6,160 bases of DNA from Saprospiraceae bacterium (GTDB lineage: Bacteria > Bacteroidota > Bacteroidia > Chitinophagales > Saprospiraceae), in assembly GCA_020852155.1 (NCBI GenBank), contig JADZBJ010000149.1:1-6160 (forward strand), read 5' to 3'. Below, piece by piece: positions 1 to 6,080 of this stretch. The notes beneath the pieces are model-generated. The model worked only from the letters and a program-made list of their open reading frames with translations, had not been told where the DNA came from and ran no database searches. A program made the translations under genes and the position numbers. Positions within the stretch are counted from its first letter, which is position 1, and every line of letters begins with the position of its first letter.

Positions 1-338
1 ATCAATCGCCCCCAAACAGGTGAGAAAATGACTTCTTTGGCCTTTGGCTGTCTGAGTACAATGGTTGTTAGCCCTTTAAAATACGCTGAAGGAATATACG
101 ACAAGACCTTTTCGATGTCCTCAATTGTACAGGCATGGCAACAGTCCTTTTGGGTTTTTTCAATAATGAATGTTACCGTTTGACCATTAATTTCCCGGAT
201 GACTGTACTGGTTTTACCGAGTTTTTCATAGAAAGTTCTGCTGTTATGCCATGAGGATGGAATGCTGAATTTACTTTGGGTTCTGTAACCCTGTTTATCG
301 GTACCAATATTTCGATTTCTTCTTGTTGGGTTGTTCAT
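1..338 (-). CDS. Partial hypothetical protein (N-terminal 112 residues), C-rich CCHAC motif
   Basis: I do not recognise this family. The frame is open from an ATG at 338-336 to the window edge, so the C-terminus is missing. An in-frame TAA lies 30 bases upstream of the ATG (366-368), and this is the first ATG after it, which supports the start. The first 30 residues are basic and polar (MNNPTRRNRN...). A compact cysteine/histidine cluster, CCHAC at residues 66-70, is followed by a likely helix (TIEDIEKVLSYIP) and a beta-strand-like stretch ending VLRQPKAKEVIFSPVWGRL. There is no signal peptide or membrane segment. The cluster could bind metal, which is inference. GC is about 41% over the first 300 bases by hand count, against about 52-57% in samples of the other genes. 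Five of eight arginines use AGA, unlike its neighbours, so recent acquisition is possible. Confidence 0.7.
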   Translation of the reverse strand, partial: MNNPTRRNRNIGTDKQGYRTQSKFSIPSSWHNSRTFYEKLGKTSTVIREINGQTVTFIIEKTQKDCCHACTIEDIEKVLSYIPSAYFKGLTTIVLRQPKAKEVIFSPVWGRL

Positions 339-410
339 CGTAGATTGATCTGCCGGAAATTGCTCTTAATTAGATGGTGCCTCATAATCTACATAAACGA
401 GCAAATTAGA

Positions 411-485
411 TTAAACGCTAATGACGCTAAAATGCTAAGTTTTTGATTTTCAAAATTTTGCGTTTTTAGCGTCATTAGCGGTTAA
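411..485. repeat. Long inverted repeat between folE and the partial gene
   Basis: The arms 416-432 and 464-480 are perfect 17-bp reverse complements (CGCTAATGACGCTAAAA). One mismatch further out, TTAA (411-414) pairs with TTAA (482-485). A smaller hairpin, TTTTGA/TCAAAA (441-446 and 450-455), sits in the 31-base loop. The right side reads as 9-bp cells: CGTTTTTAG, CGTCATTAG, CGGTTAATC. It lies 60 bases past the folE stop and 73 bases before the next start. It could act as a bidirectional transcription end or as a mobile/structural repeat. No clean U-tract follows the stem on the minus strand, so a classic intrinsic terminator is not certain. Confidence 0.85.
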
Positions 486-544
486 TCATAAAAAGCACAG
501 CATCACTACCTATGTGACACCCTCATCCTTTATCCAGCAATCAT

Positions 545-1144
545 TCAATGCAATTTTGCATTCACCAGCCTCAAAAATTCGGCCCTGGTTTTTTCGTTGT
601 CCATAAACTCTCCACTGAAGGCCGATGTGGTCGTTTTGGAATTTTGTTTTTGAACGCCGCGCATCATCATGCACATGTGTTTGGCTTCCATGACCACCGC
701 TACGCCGAGCGGATTGAGGGTTTCCTGAATGACGTCGCGCACTTCGAGGGTGAGGCGCTCCTGTACTTGCAGGCGGCGGGCAAAAACATCCACGACACGG
801 GGTAGTTTGCTCAGGCCGACGATATAACCATTCGGAATGTAGGCAATGTGCGCTTTGCCGAAAAACGGCAGCATGTGATGCTCGCACAGGGAGTACAATT
901 CGATGTCCTTGACGATCACCATTTCGCGGTAATCTTCCTTGAACATGGCAGAGCGAAGAATCTCCGCAGCATCCTGATCGTACCCTTGTGTCAGGAATTG
1001 CATGGCTTTGGCGGCTCGCTCAGGCGTTTTAAGCAAACCCTCACGTTCAGGGTTTTCGCCCACACCATTCAAAATGGCATTGAAATTTACCTTCAGCTCA
1101 TTGGTAATGTGTTCGTCGTAGTAGTCTTTTTTATGATATGCCAT
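545..1144 (-). CDS. folE: GTP cyclohydrolase I (FolE)
   Basis: FolE converts GTP to 7,8-dihydroneopterin triphosphate and formate, the first step of tetrahydrofolate and tetrahydropterin synthesis. It is a cytoplasmic homodecameric zinc enzyme. The 199-residue length fits type I enzymes. The family zinc ligands are all present: Cys87 and His90 in the CEHH motif, and Cys158 in KHMCMMMRG. Their spacings (3 and 71 residues) match the E. coli enzyme. Other family signatures are EGLLKTPERAAKAM (35-48), the GKAHIAYIP strand (97-104), GLSKLPRVVD (110-119) and the QERLT segment (128-132). The frame ends at TGA (545-547). The ATG at 1144 lies 16 bases past a repeat arm and has no Shine-Dalgarno match. 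It stands alone, with no other folate or pterin gene in the window. The protein is complete and shows no missing key residue. Confidence 0.97.
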   Translation of the reverse strand: MAYHKKDYYDEHITNELKVNFNAILNGVGENPEREGLLKTPERAAKAMQFLTQGYDQDAAEILRSAMFKEDYREMVIVKDIELYSLCEHHMLPFFGKAHIAYIPNGYIVGLSKLPRVVDVFARRLQVQERLTLEVRDVIQETLNPLGVAVVMEAKHMCMMMRGVQKQNSKTTTSAFSGEFMDNEKTRAEFLRLVNAKLH

Positions 1145-1160
1145 GTTTAAGGATTGAGGC

Positions 1161-1349
1161 GATTGATTCGATTAAGTCCGATTGATACGATTTTTTCACC
1201 ACGAAGGCACTAAGAAGCACTAAGAATCACTAAGAAAATCCGCGTTATCCGCGTTTTTAATCCGCGTTATCCGCGTTTTTAATCCGCGTTATCCGCGTTC
1301 CATCGCTCTACGCGTGCAATCGAATCAATCGGATTTAATCGAATCAATC
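1161..1349 (+). repeat. Composite intergenic repeat, copy 1
   Basis: The modules in order are: left arm 1161-1192; a T-tract ending at 1196; four 10-bp units 1197-1236 (CACCACGAAG, GCACTAAGAA twice, TCACTAAGAA); three 22-bp units 1237-1301; a CATCGCTCTACGCGTGCA spacer; and right arm 1318-1349. The right arm is the reverse complement of the left in 30 of 32 positions. The element fills most of the gap between the oxygenase stop (32 bases away) and the folE start (16 bases away). The strand given is the one on which CACCACGAAGG reads forward. There is no open reading frame or transposase, so it is non-autonomous if it is mobile. Confidence 0.9.
1237..1301 (+). repeat. Three tandem 22-bp units in copy 1
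   Basis: Units lie at 1237-1258, 1259-1280 and 1281-1301. The first two are identical, and the third ends GTTCC instead of GTTTTT. On the minus strand each unit is a 9-bp cell CGCGGATAA followed by a 13-bp cell CGCGGATTAAAAA. The units abut with no spacers, which excludes a CRISPR array. The period is about two DNA helical turns. Confidence 0.93.
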
Positions 1350-1381
1350 AAAAACCTCTTTCCGGCATATTAGTTCAGCGT

Positions 1382-2464
1382 TTACTGCAAAAATTCGCTG
1401 ATGAGCTGGTGAAAATGGTGTACGCCTTGTTCGCGTGCAGGTGAAAACCTGCCGTGGCGATAGTAGCGCGATCGTGTACCGAACTGAACCTGCTCCACAA
1501 CGGCTTCGTCCTCACGCTCAACCAGATCAAGATCAGCCCCGGCTCCGGCGGCTAATTTGGCAGCATCATAAACGTACGACCTGAAACTGACTTTCGTCAA
1601 ATCGCCTGTGAGCGGGCGAATGACGTTGACCGACAATCCCCAGGGATAAAAATTGAGCATGATGTTCGGGAACAACCAGAAGTAGTAGCCAGCCACATGT
1701 TGACCGTAATCCTCATGTCCTGCCGGCAGATCGAAGGTGTGCTCGCCGCCCTTGCCAATGCCGACCTGACAGTTGCCCCAGCGATAGCATTCTGTGCGGT
1801 AAGCATTCCAGTCGAGGGTGGCTGCCAGGGCCTTGTGTACAAATGGAATATGGAAACCCTCAAGGTAGTTATCGCAGTACAAAGCCCAGTTGGATTTCAC
1901 GAGGTAAACGCGCGAGCGTTCGGGCGCAAAACGAAATTCTTCAATAGGCATGAATCCTACTTTGCGTTCGACATCGCCAATCCATTCATCAAAAGGCATG
2001 GCCGGATTCAATGAAGCGAATGCAAATTGCCGCCACTGTTTCATGGGCACATGCGTCAGGTTATCATCGGCGCAAGGGAAATTTTCCATGCCCTGCGTTT
2101 CAGGCATGGCCATAAACGAACCATCCAGCCCAAAGCGTCGCCCGTGGTAGTTGCACACCAGTCCGCGTTCCAGTTTTCCGGGATGTTCAACCAGAATTTT
2201 ACCCCGGTGCGTACACACGTTCGACATACAGCGCATTTGGTTTTGCCCGTCGCGCAATAACAACAATGGCTCATCAATAAAATGATCCATGAAGTGAAAG
2301 GGCAGGGCGTCATTGGGCGTACGTACCAGGTCTTCGGCGCCGACGATCATCTGCCACGATCGGGCAAAAATATCTTCCCGACTACGCTCAAAAGTCGTTG
2401 CATCGTGATAAAACCGTCCCGGCAAAGTTGCCGCCCTGCGAATGTCTTGCTCGATTTGATACAT
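1382..2464 (-). CDS. Rieske non-heme iron oxygenase, alpha (catalytic) subunit, choline/carnitine monooxygenase-like
   Basis: This is a 360-residue oxygenase component, probably cytoplasmic, that would insert oxygen into a substrate using electrons from a separate reductase. The Rieske [2Fe-2S] ligands are Cys84-x-His86 and Cys104-x2-His107 (CTHRG, CNYHG). The mononuclear iron motif is NWALYCDNYLEGFHIPFVH (192-210), with His205 and His210 as ligands and a likely third ligand Asp319 in EREDE. Glu202 sits where many family members have the Asp that bridges the two metal centres. The motif and the C-terminal pattern (VEQVQFG, HHFH) recall choline and carnitine monooxygenases. The substrate cannot be read from sequence, and no reductase lies in the window. 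I chose the ATG at 2464 (MYQIEQDIRR). The frame stays open to an ATG at 2566, but those 34 extra residues are mostly translated repeat arm (copy 2). No Shine-Dalgarno sequence is seen. Confidence 0.92.
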   Translation of the reverse strand: MYQIEQDIRRAATLPGRFYHDATTFERSREDIFARSWQMIVGAEDLVRTPNDALPFHFMDHFIDEPLLLLRDGQNQMRCMSNVCTHRGKILVEHPGKLERGLVCNYHGRRFGLDGSFMAMPETQGMENFPCADDNLTHVPMKQWRQFAFASLNPAMPFDEWIGDVERKVGFMPIEEFRFAPERSRVYLVKSNWALYCDNYLEGFHIPFVHKALAATLDWNAYRTECYRWGNCQVGIGKGGEHTFDLPAGHEDYGQHVAGYYFWLFPNIMLNFYPWGLSVNVIRPLTGDLTKVSFRSYVYDAAKLAAGAGADLDLVEREDEAVVEQVQFGTRSRYYRHGRFSPAREQGVHHFHQLISEFLQ

Positions 2465-2506
2465 ATAAAACGATTGAAAAAGTGTAGGAAATTTGGGATT
2501 GATTTG

Positions 2507-2686
2507 ATTGATTCGATTGATTCGATTAAGTCCGATTGATTCGATTTTTTCACCACGAAGGCACACGAAGAGACACTAAAAAAATCCGTGTAATCCGCGT
2601 TTTTAATCCGCGTTATCCGCGTTTTTAATCCGTGTTGTCCGCGTTCCATCGAATCAATCGGACTTAATCGAATCAATCGAATCAAT
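2507..2686 (+). repeat. Composite intergenic repeat, copy 2, with perfect 39-bp inverted arms
   Basis: Arms 2507-2545 and 2648-2686 are perfect 39-bp reverse complements around a 102-base centre. The centre holds a T-tract (2545-2550), three 10-bp units (2551-2580: CACCACGAAG, GCACACGAAG, AGACACTAAA) and three 22-bp units (2583-2647). A degenerate GATT-rich extension reaches left to 2497. The right arm contains the TGA stop of the protease gene (2682-2684) and part of its last codon. The left arm ends 42 bases before the oxygenase start. Compared with copy 1 it lacks 17 bp (1306-1322 of copy 1) between ATCG direct repeats. No clear target-site duplication flanks it. Confidence 0.93.
2583..2647 (+). 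repeat. Three tandem 22-bp units in copy 2
   Basis: Units lie at 2583-2604, 2605-2626 and 2627-2647. The middle unit is identical to the units of copy 1. The first and third differ by C-to-T type and other single changes (CCGTGTAATCC, CCGTGTTGTCC). As in copy 1, the last unit ends GCGTTCC and runs straight into ATCG of the closing arm. Confidence 0.92.
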
Positions 2687-5600
2687 ATTTAACGGCTTGC
2701 AACACGGCTGCGTCGCCTTTTTCAGTGACGACACGCAGCAGATATTGGCCTGCCGGCAAATCTACTAACGAAATATCCAGGTTGTTTTCGCCGCTGGTGA
2801 GCGAGATGGATTTTTCCATCAGCGTTTTACCCAAAAGATCCACGACAGTTACGCGGGCATCGGCGGCCACATCGGCTTTGATGCGCAGTTGCGTCCAATC
2901 GGAGGTCGGGTTAGGTGCAATGGCAATATCCTTCAGGTTGCCCTGTGGCGTTGTGGTACCAGACAATTCGAGGCTACGGCTGCCGTTGGCATACCACACA
3001 CCCCAGTTGCGGCTGGTGATAAAAAATTGCGGCTGACCCGAAGCGGTAATTTTATTCGAGGCCAATGAAATTCGATAAATATCCAGATCGCCCTGGAAAT
3101 CAGGCGATTCAAAGATTACGGCATTATCCAGACGGTTGAACGATGGCCAGCCCAATGCGCCGTTATCCAGCAGGATAGTACCATTATCGCCTGTTTCGGC
3201 ATTGAAGCCGATGATATGGTTTCTGTTGGCGGCGTTGTCTATATAGTCAAACGCCAAGATGTACGGCGAATTTTTGGAAAATGTCGGATCGCCGATGCTT
3301 GTGTTTTCCGGAAGACCACTGACCAACTTGCTGATAAAGGCATCGTTTGCAGGAGCGAATTCGCCGTTTTTATAAAATTCCAGGAAAGAAATATCCCAGT
3401 AACTCAGGTCGGTAGAGCCGTTGTTCAGTTCGTTGTAGGCGTCGTACATGACATAATTGCCGGAGTAATCGAACTCCAGTACATCAGCAAAGCGAACCTC
3501 GCCGGTGTTGGTCGGATTCTGGGAATAGGTCGGGTTGTACAATTGGAAACCCTGGAAGTCAAACGGAGGCAGCAGGTCGAAAACCCAAATCACTGGCTCT
3601 TCTGTCGTGCGAATACCGGCGATAAAACGGCCGTCTTTTGAGATGGCAGCATTGCGCCATTCAGGGTCGAGTGTCAGCACTGAAGCCGCGAATTGAATTG
3701 GAGTTTGTGCATAGTTGAAGTCAATACCTACGATATGTCCTTCTTCGCTGACAAACACCATGGAGCGACCGTCGTCAGAAACACTTGGGCGGCTCTTGAC
3801 ACCCTGGTTCCAGATAGAAATAATTTGATTTCCGGCGCCGTTGAACATGTCAATGCGTTGCTGGTCGTTGGTTACGGCAAAGATGAGGTCAGTGCCGGGG
3901 TTCGGACTGAGTTGGCCCAGGTAGTTACCGCCAGGTTCGGAGCCATTAATGCCTACTGCAGTGAATGCAGCAGCAGCAGCATTGGCTACACTTTGGCCAT
4001 ACAGTTCAGTGGCTGCCTGAATCACTGCGAGGCGGCAATCCACAAACTGGCTGGATTTTACGAGGTAGTCGTTCAGGGCTTTGTAATATACTTTTTCGGC
4101 TTTGTCATTGCCAACGGCAGCATTGGTGGCAAACAGGTAAAAGGCGTGGTTAGTAATGCCGCTGTTGATGTGTACACCACCATTGTCGTCATTGCCGTTG
4201 TACTGTTCGTTCGTGTGCTTTGGCTGATACCAGGTACTGCTGCTGCTTACGCCATTGTGCGGGTCTTGCAGGCTGCGCAGGGCATTGTTCGGGTTTTGGC
4301 CGGGCTGCATAACGTCTTCGCCAATAAGCCAGTCGCCCTCATCCACCATCACCGCAAAAATGTCTGCAAAAGATTCGTTGAGTGCGCCGCTTTCATACTG
4401 ATATTCGAGGTTGGCGGTGCTTTCAATGACACCATGCGTCATTTCATGAGCGCCTACGTCGAGGCCGCGCGCCAGGCGTTTGAAGGTCGGGCCGCCATTG
4501 CCGTACCACATGGCGTTGCCATTCCAGAAGGCATTTTCCATGGAAGAGCCATCGGCTTCGGTAACATTGATGAATGAAATGATGTTACCGCCTTGTCCGT
4601 CAATGGACTTTCGACCGTGAGTGCCACGGAAATATTCATAACTTTCAATAGCATTGTAATGCGCTGAAATGGCCGCCGGGTAGTTAAAATTGGCGCTGCC
4701 CGCTTTCACAAAGTCATAATTGAATGTTTGTTGTACTTCGGGCGAAGTATTCAGGGCATCGAACGTAACGATTGCGCCGACTGGGTCGTTGGGCATAGTT
4801 GAAGCAGGGCCATTAAACATCTGGCGGCTGGCATCCAACAGGTAGTAGGTACTGCCGTCCTGCCAGGTGCCGAATTGACGTGTAACGCCCAGCAAGTCCG
4901 GGCCTGAGCCAGGTACTGGAGGCATTTCTGCGGCAGTTTTTGGTGCAAATTCGTCGTTTTCAGGAGCCGTATGATGGCCGGAGCAACTTTTGCCTGAAGC
5001 ATTGCAAGTGTGGTTGTATTGATACAGCACCTCGCCTGTATTGGCATCCATAAAATAAACCAGGCGGCTCATCAGGTTCGGGTGTGCCTGCACGCGATAA
5101 GCCAGGCGCTCGCCGTTCAGGTTGCGCTCGGGGTGGTATATGATCAGTTCGGCCGTGAAAGGCTGGCCACCGATGATCGCGCGGTCGCGGTCGCTCCAGT
5201 TGGTTTTGATGCGATCCAGACCAATTTCCTGTTGTACTTTTTCGATGACTTGCGCAGCGCTCCATGTCGGAACGATGCTGATATCGGATGGGGTAGGGTA
5301 GTAGCGGCCATTTAAAGACTCAAATGCGCCATTGCGTGTATGGGCGATCACTTCAGCGCCATACACCGGAACACCCTGATATTGTTGTGTCAGGCGAATG
5401 TGTTGTTGGCCCTGCTCGTCCGTTTGAACACGCGATACCTTGAACTCGGCGCCGGCTTGTTGAATGCCGTTGAGTTGCAGGCTGGCGACATAATCCACAG
5501 CGCGTTCTGCAATGGGCTTGCTCTCTACAGCCGAACCGGATGCGGCAGTTTTGCCCTGAATCCAGATGGGCAGGCCGTTTTCGCCGCGCTGAATGCGCAG

Positions 5601-5840
5601 GTTTGCCGCAGGCGCTTCAGTGATGGGCTGTAATGCCGTTTTAGGCTCATATTTCATCGTTGGCAGGCCAAACGGATTTTCGGCCAGCGGTACGCCCGGG
5701 CGATTCCACTGTATGGCTTGCGGTTGCTTTGCAGGATGATCAGCCGATGGCGGTTTGGGCGGCTGAATTTTGGCGCTTTGCGCCGAAAGGGTTTTCGCCA
5801 CCGCCAGAAACAGGACGAAAAGGAGGGTGAGTTTTTTCAT
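2682..5840 (-). CDS. Secreted M4 family (thermolysin-like) metalloprotease with beta-propeller and T9SS type A sorting domain
   Basis: This 1052-residue extracellular zinc endopeptidase is made as a zymogen. In order it has a signal peptide (1-20, MKKLTLLFVLFLAVAKTLSA), an FTP-type propeptide (about 110-180), a PepSY-type propeptide (about 190-277), and the M4 catalytic domain (about 310-632). After these come a PD40/TolB-like beta-propeller (about 645-960) and a T9SS type A C-terminal domain (about 970-1052, with APNPTSDW and the ending GQYLLRVV...VKY). Zinc ligands are His465 and His469 in HEMTH and Glu489 in GALNESFADIF. Glu466 is the catalytic base, and His557 in DNGGVHINSG is the transition-state histidine. 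NAFWNG (436-441) is the substrate-binding strand. The 24-residue gap from the first His to Glu489 equals that in thermolysin. Cys279 and Cys286 flank the propeptide junction. The C-terminal domain predicts export through SecYEG, then T9SS, with cleavage at the surface. The TGA stop lies inside repeat copy 2. Confidence 0.96.
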   Translation of the reverse strand: MKKLTLLFVLFLAVAKTLSAQSAKIQPPKPPSADHPAKQPQAIQWNRPGVPLAENPFGLPTMKYEPKTALQPITEAPAANLRIQRGENGLPIWIQGKTAASGSAVESKPIAERAVDYVASLQLNGIQQAGAEFKVSRVQTDEQGQQHIRLTQQYQGVPVYGAEVIAHTRNGAFESLNGRYYPTPSDISIVPTWSAAQVIEKVQQEIGLDRIKTNWSDRDRAIIGGQPFTAELIIYHPERNLNGERLAYRVQAHPNLMSRLVYFMDANTGEVLYQYNHTCNASGKSCSGHHTAPENDEFAPKTAAEMPPVPGSGPDLLGVTRQFGTWQDGSTYYLLDASRQMFNGPASTMPNDPVGAIVTFDALNTSPEVQQTFNYDFVKAGSANFNYPAAISAHYNAIESYEYFRGTHGRKSIDGQGGNIISFINVTEADGSSMENAFWNGNAMWYGNGGPTFKRLARGLDVGAHEMTHGVIESTANLEYQYESGALNESFADIFAVMVDEGDWLIGEDVMQPGQNPNNALRSLQDPHNGVSSSSTWYQPKHTNEQYNGNDDNGGVHINSGITNHAFYLFATNAAVGNDKAEKVYYKALNDYLVKSSQFVDCRLAVIQAATELYGQSVANAAAAAFTAVGINGSEPGGNYLGQLSPNPGTDLIFAVTNDQQRIDMFNGAGNQIISIWNQGVKSRPSVSDDGRSMVFVSEEGHIVGIDFNYAQTPIQFAASVLTLDPEWRNAAISKDGRFIAGIRTTEEPVIWVFDLLPPFDFQGFQLYNPTYSQNPTNTGEVRFADVLEFDYSGNYVMYDAYNELNNGSTDLSYWDISFLEFYKNGEFAPANDAFISKLVSGLPENTSIGDPTFSKNSPYILAFDYIDNAANRNHIIGFNAETGDNGTILLDNGALGWPSFNRLDNAVIFESPDFQGDLDIYRISLASNKITASGQPQFFITSRNWGVWYANGSRSLELSGTTTPQGNLKDIAIAPNPTSDWTQLRIKADVAADARVTVVDLLGKTLMEKSISLTSGENNLDISLVDLPAGQYLLRVVTEKGDAAVLQAVKY

Positions 5841-5879
5841 TAGAATAAAAAAAAATTATGATTGGAAATTGATTGGTTC

Positions 5880-5909
5880 GATTAAATCCGATTAAATCCG
5901 ATTAAATCC
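5880..5909 (+). repeat. Three tandem 10-bp units in the arm of copy 3
   Basis: GATTAAATCC occurs three times head to tail (5880-5889, 5890-5899, 5900-5909) and is followed by GATT. In the other arms this cell occurs once (GATTAAGTCC or GATTAAATCC), flanked by GATTGATTC cells. This looks like local expansion by slippage, which breaks the match to the opposite arm. Confidence 0.9.
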
Positions 5910-5934
5910 GATTGCACGCGTAGCATAGATTGCC

Positions 5935-5998
5935 CGCAGATTACGCAGATTATAAACGCAGATTACGCGGATATTAAACGCGGATTTTCGCAGATTTC
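5935..5998 (-). repeat. Three tandem 20-22-bp units in copy 3
   Basis: Units read on the plus strand: 5935-5956 (CGCAGATTA then CGCAGATTATAAA), 5957-5978 (CGCAGATTA then CGCGGATATTAAA) and 5979-5998 (CGCGGATTTT then CGCAGATTTC). The first two keep the same 9 + 13 layout as copies 1 and 2 but with a diverged sequence. The third is 20 bp and overlaps the 10-bp module by three bases. Confidence 0.88.
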
Positions 5999-6080
5999 TT
6001 AGTGAATCTTCGTGCTTCTTAGTGCCTTCGTGGTGAAAAAAATCGAATCAATCGGATTTAATCGAATCAATCGAACCAAT

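Larger units (their letters stand above)
5871..6080 (-). repeat. Composite intergenic repeat, copy 3 (reversed orientation)
   Basis: Read on the minus strand it has the same order as copies 1 and 2: arm (6080-6041), T-tract, four 10-bp units (6035-5996: CACCACGAAG, GCACTAAGAA, GCACGAAGAT, TCACTAAGAA), three 20-22-bp units (5998-5935), a CTACGCGTGC spacer (5923-5914), and an arm ending at 5871. The arms pair imperfectly: 5872-5883 with 6069-6080 is perfect, while the 5871-5913 arm has been altered by tandem GATTAAATCC copies. The element starts directly after the stop codon of the upstream gene (6081-6083) and ends 30 bases before the protease start. Confidence 0.9.

Noticed and set aside
548..1150. 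Plus-strand frames of 85 and 100 codons and a minus-strand 125-codon frame over folE
   Set aside because: They are shadows of folE, whose frame has full family motifs and length.
1208..1301. Possible CRISPR array
   Set aside because: The 10-bp and 22-bp units are contiguous, with no unique spacers of constant length. There are only three units per array and no cas gene.
1161..1349. Insertion sequence or transposon with terminal inverted repeats
   Set aside because: There is no transposase, no clear target-site duplication, and the arms are internally repetitive. I keep it as a repeat of unknown mechanism.
2347..2685. Minus-strand 112-codon frame spanning repeat copy 2 and the oxygenase 5' end
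   Set aside because: Its protein is a translation of the repeat modules (TRITRIKNADYTDFF-type text) followed by an off-frame reading of the oxygenase. It is a typical spurious hypothetical.
2507..2686. Intrinsic terminator
   Set aside because: The stem is long, but the loop is 102 bases and no U-tract follows the second arm on the minus strand. A role in transcript ends remains possible but is not shown by sequence.
3693..4577. Plus-strand open frame of 294 codons antisense to the protease gene
   Set aside because: It lies wholly inside the M4 catalytic coding region on the opposite strand. Its translation resembles no family I know, whereas the minus strand encodes intact catalytic motifs over the same bases.
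5841..5870. TAATTTTT stretch before the protease start as a Bacteroidota -7 box
   Set aside because: It lacks the final G of TAnnTTTG, has no TTTG element at the right distance, lies only about 12 bases from the ATG, and is part of a homopolymer run.
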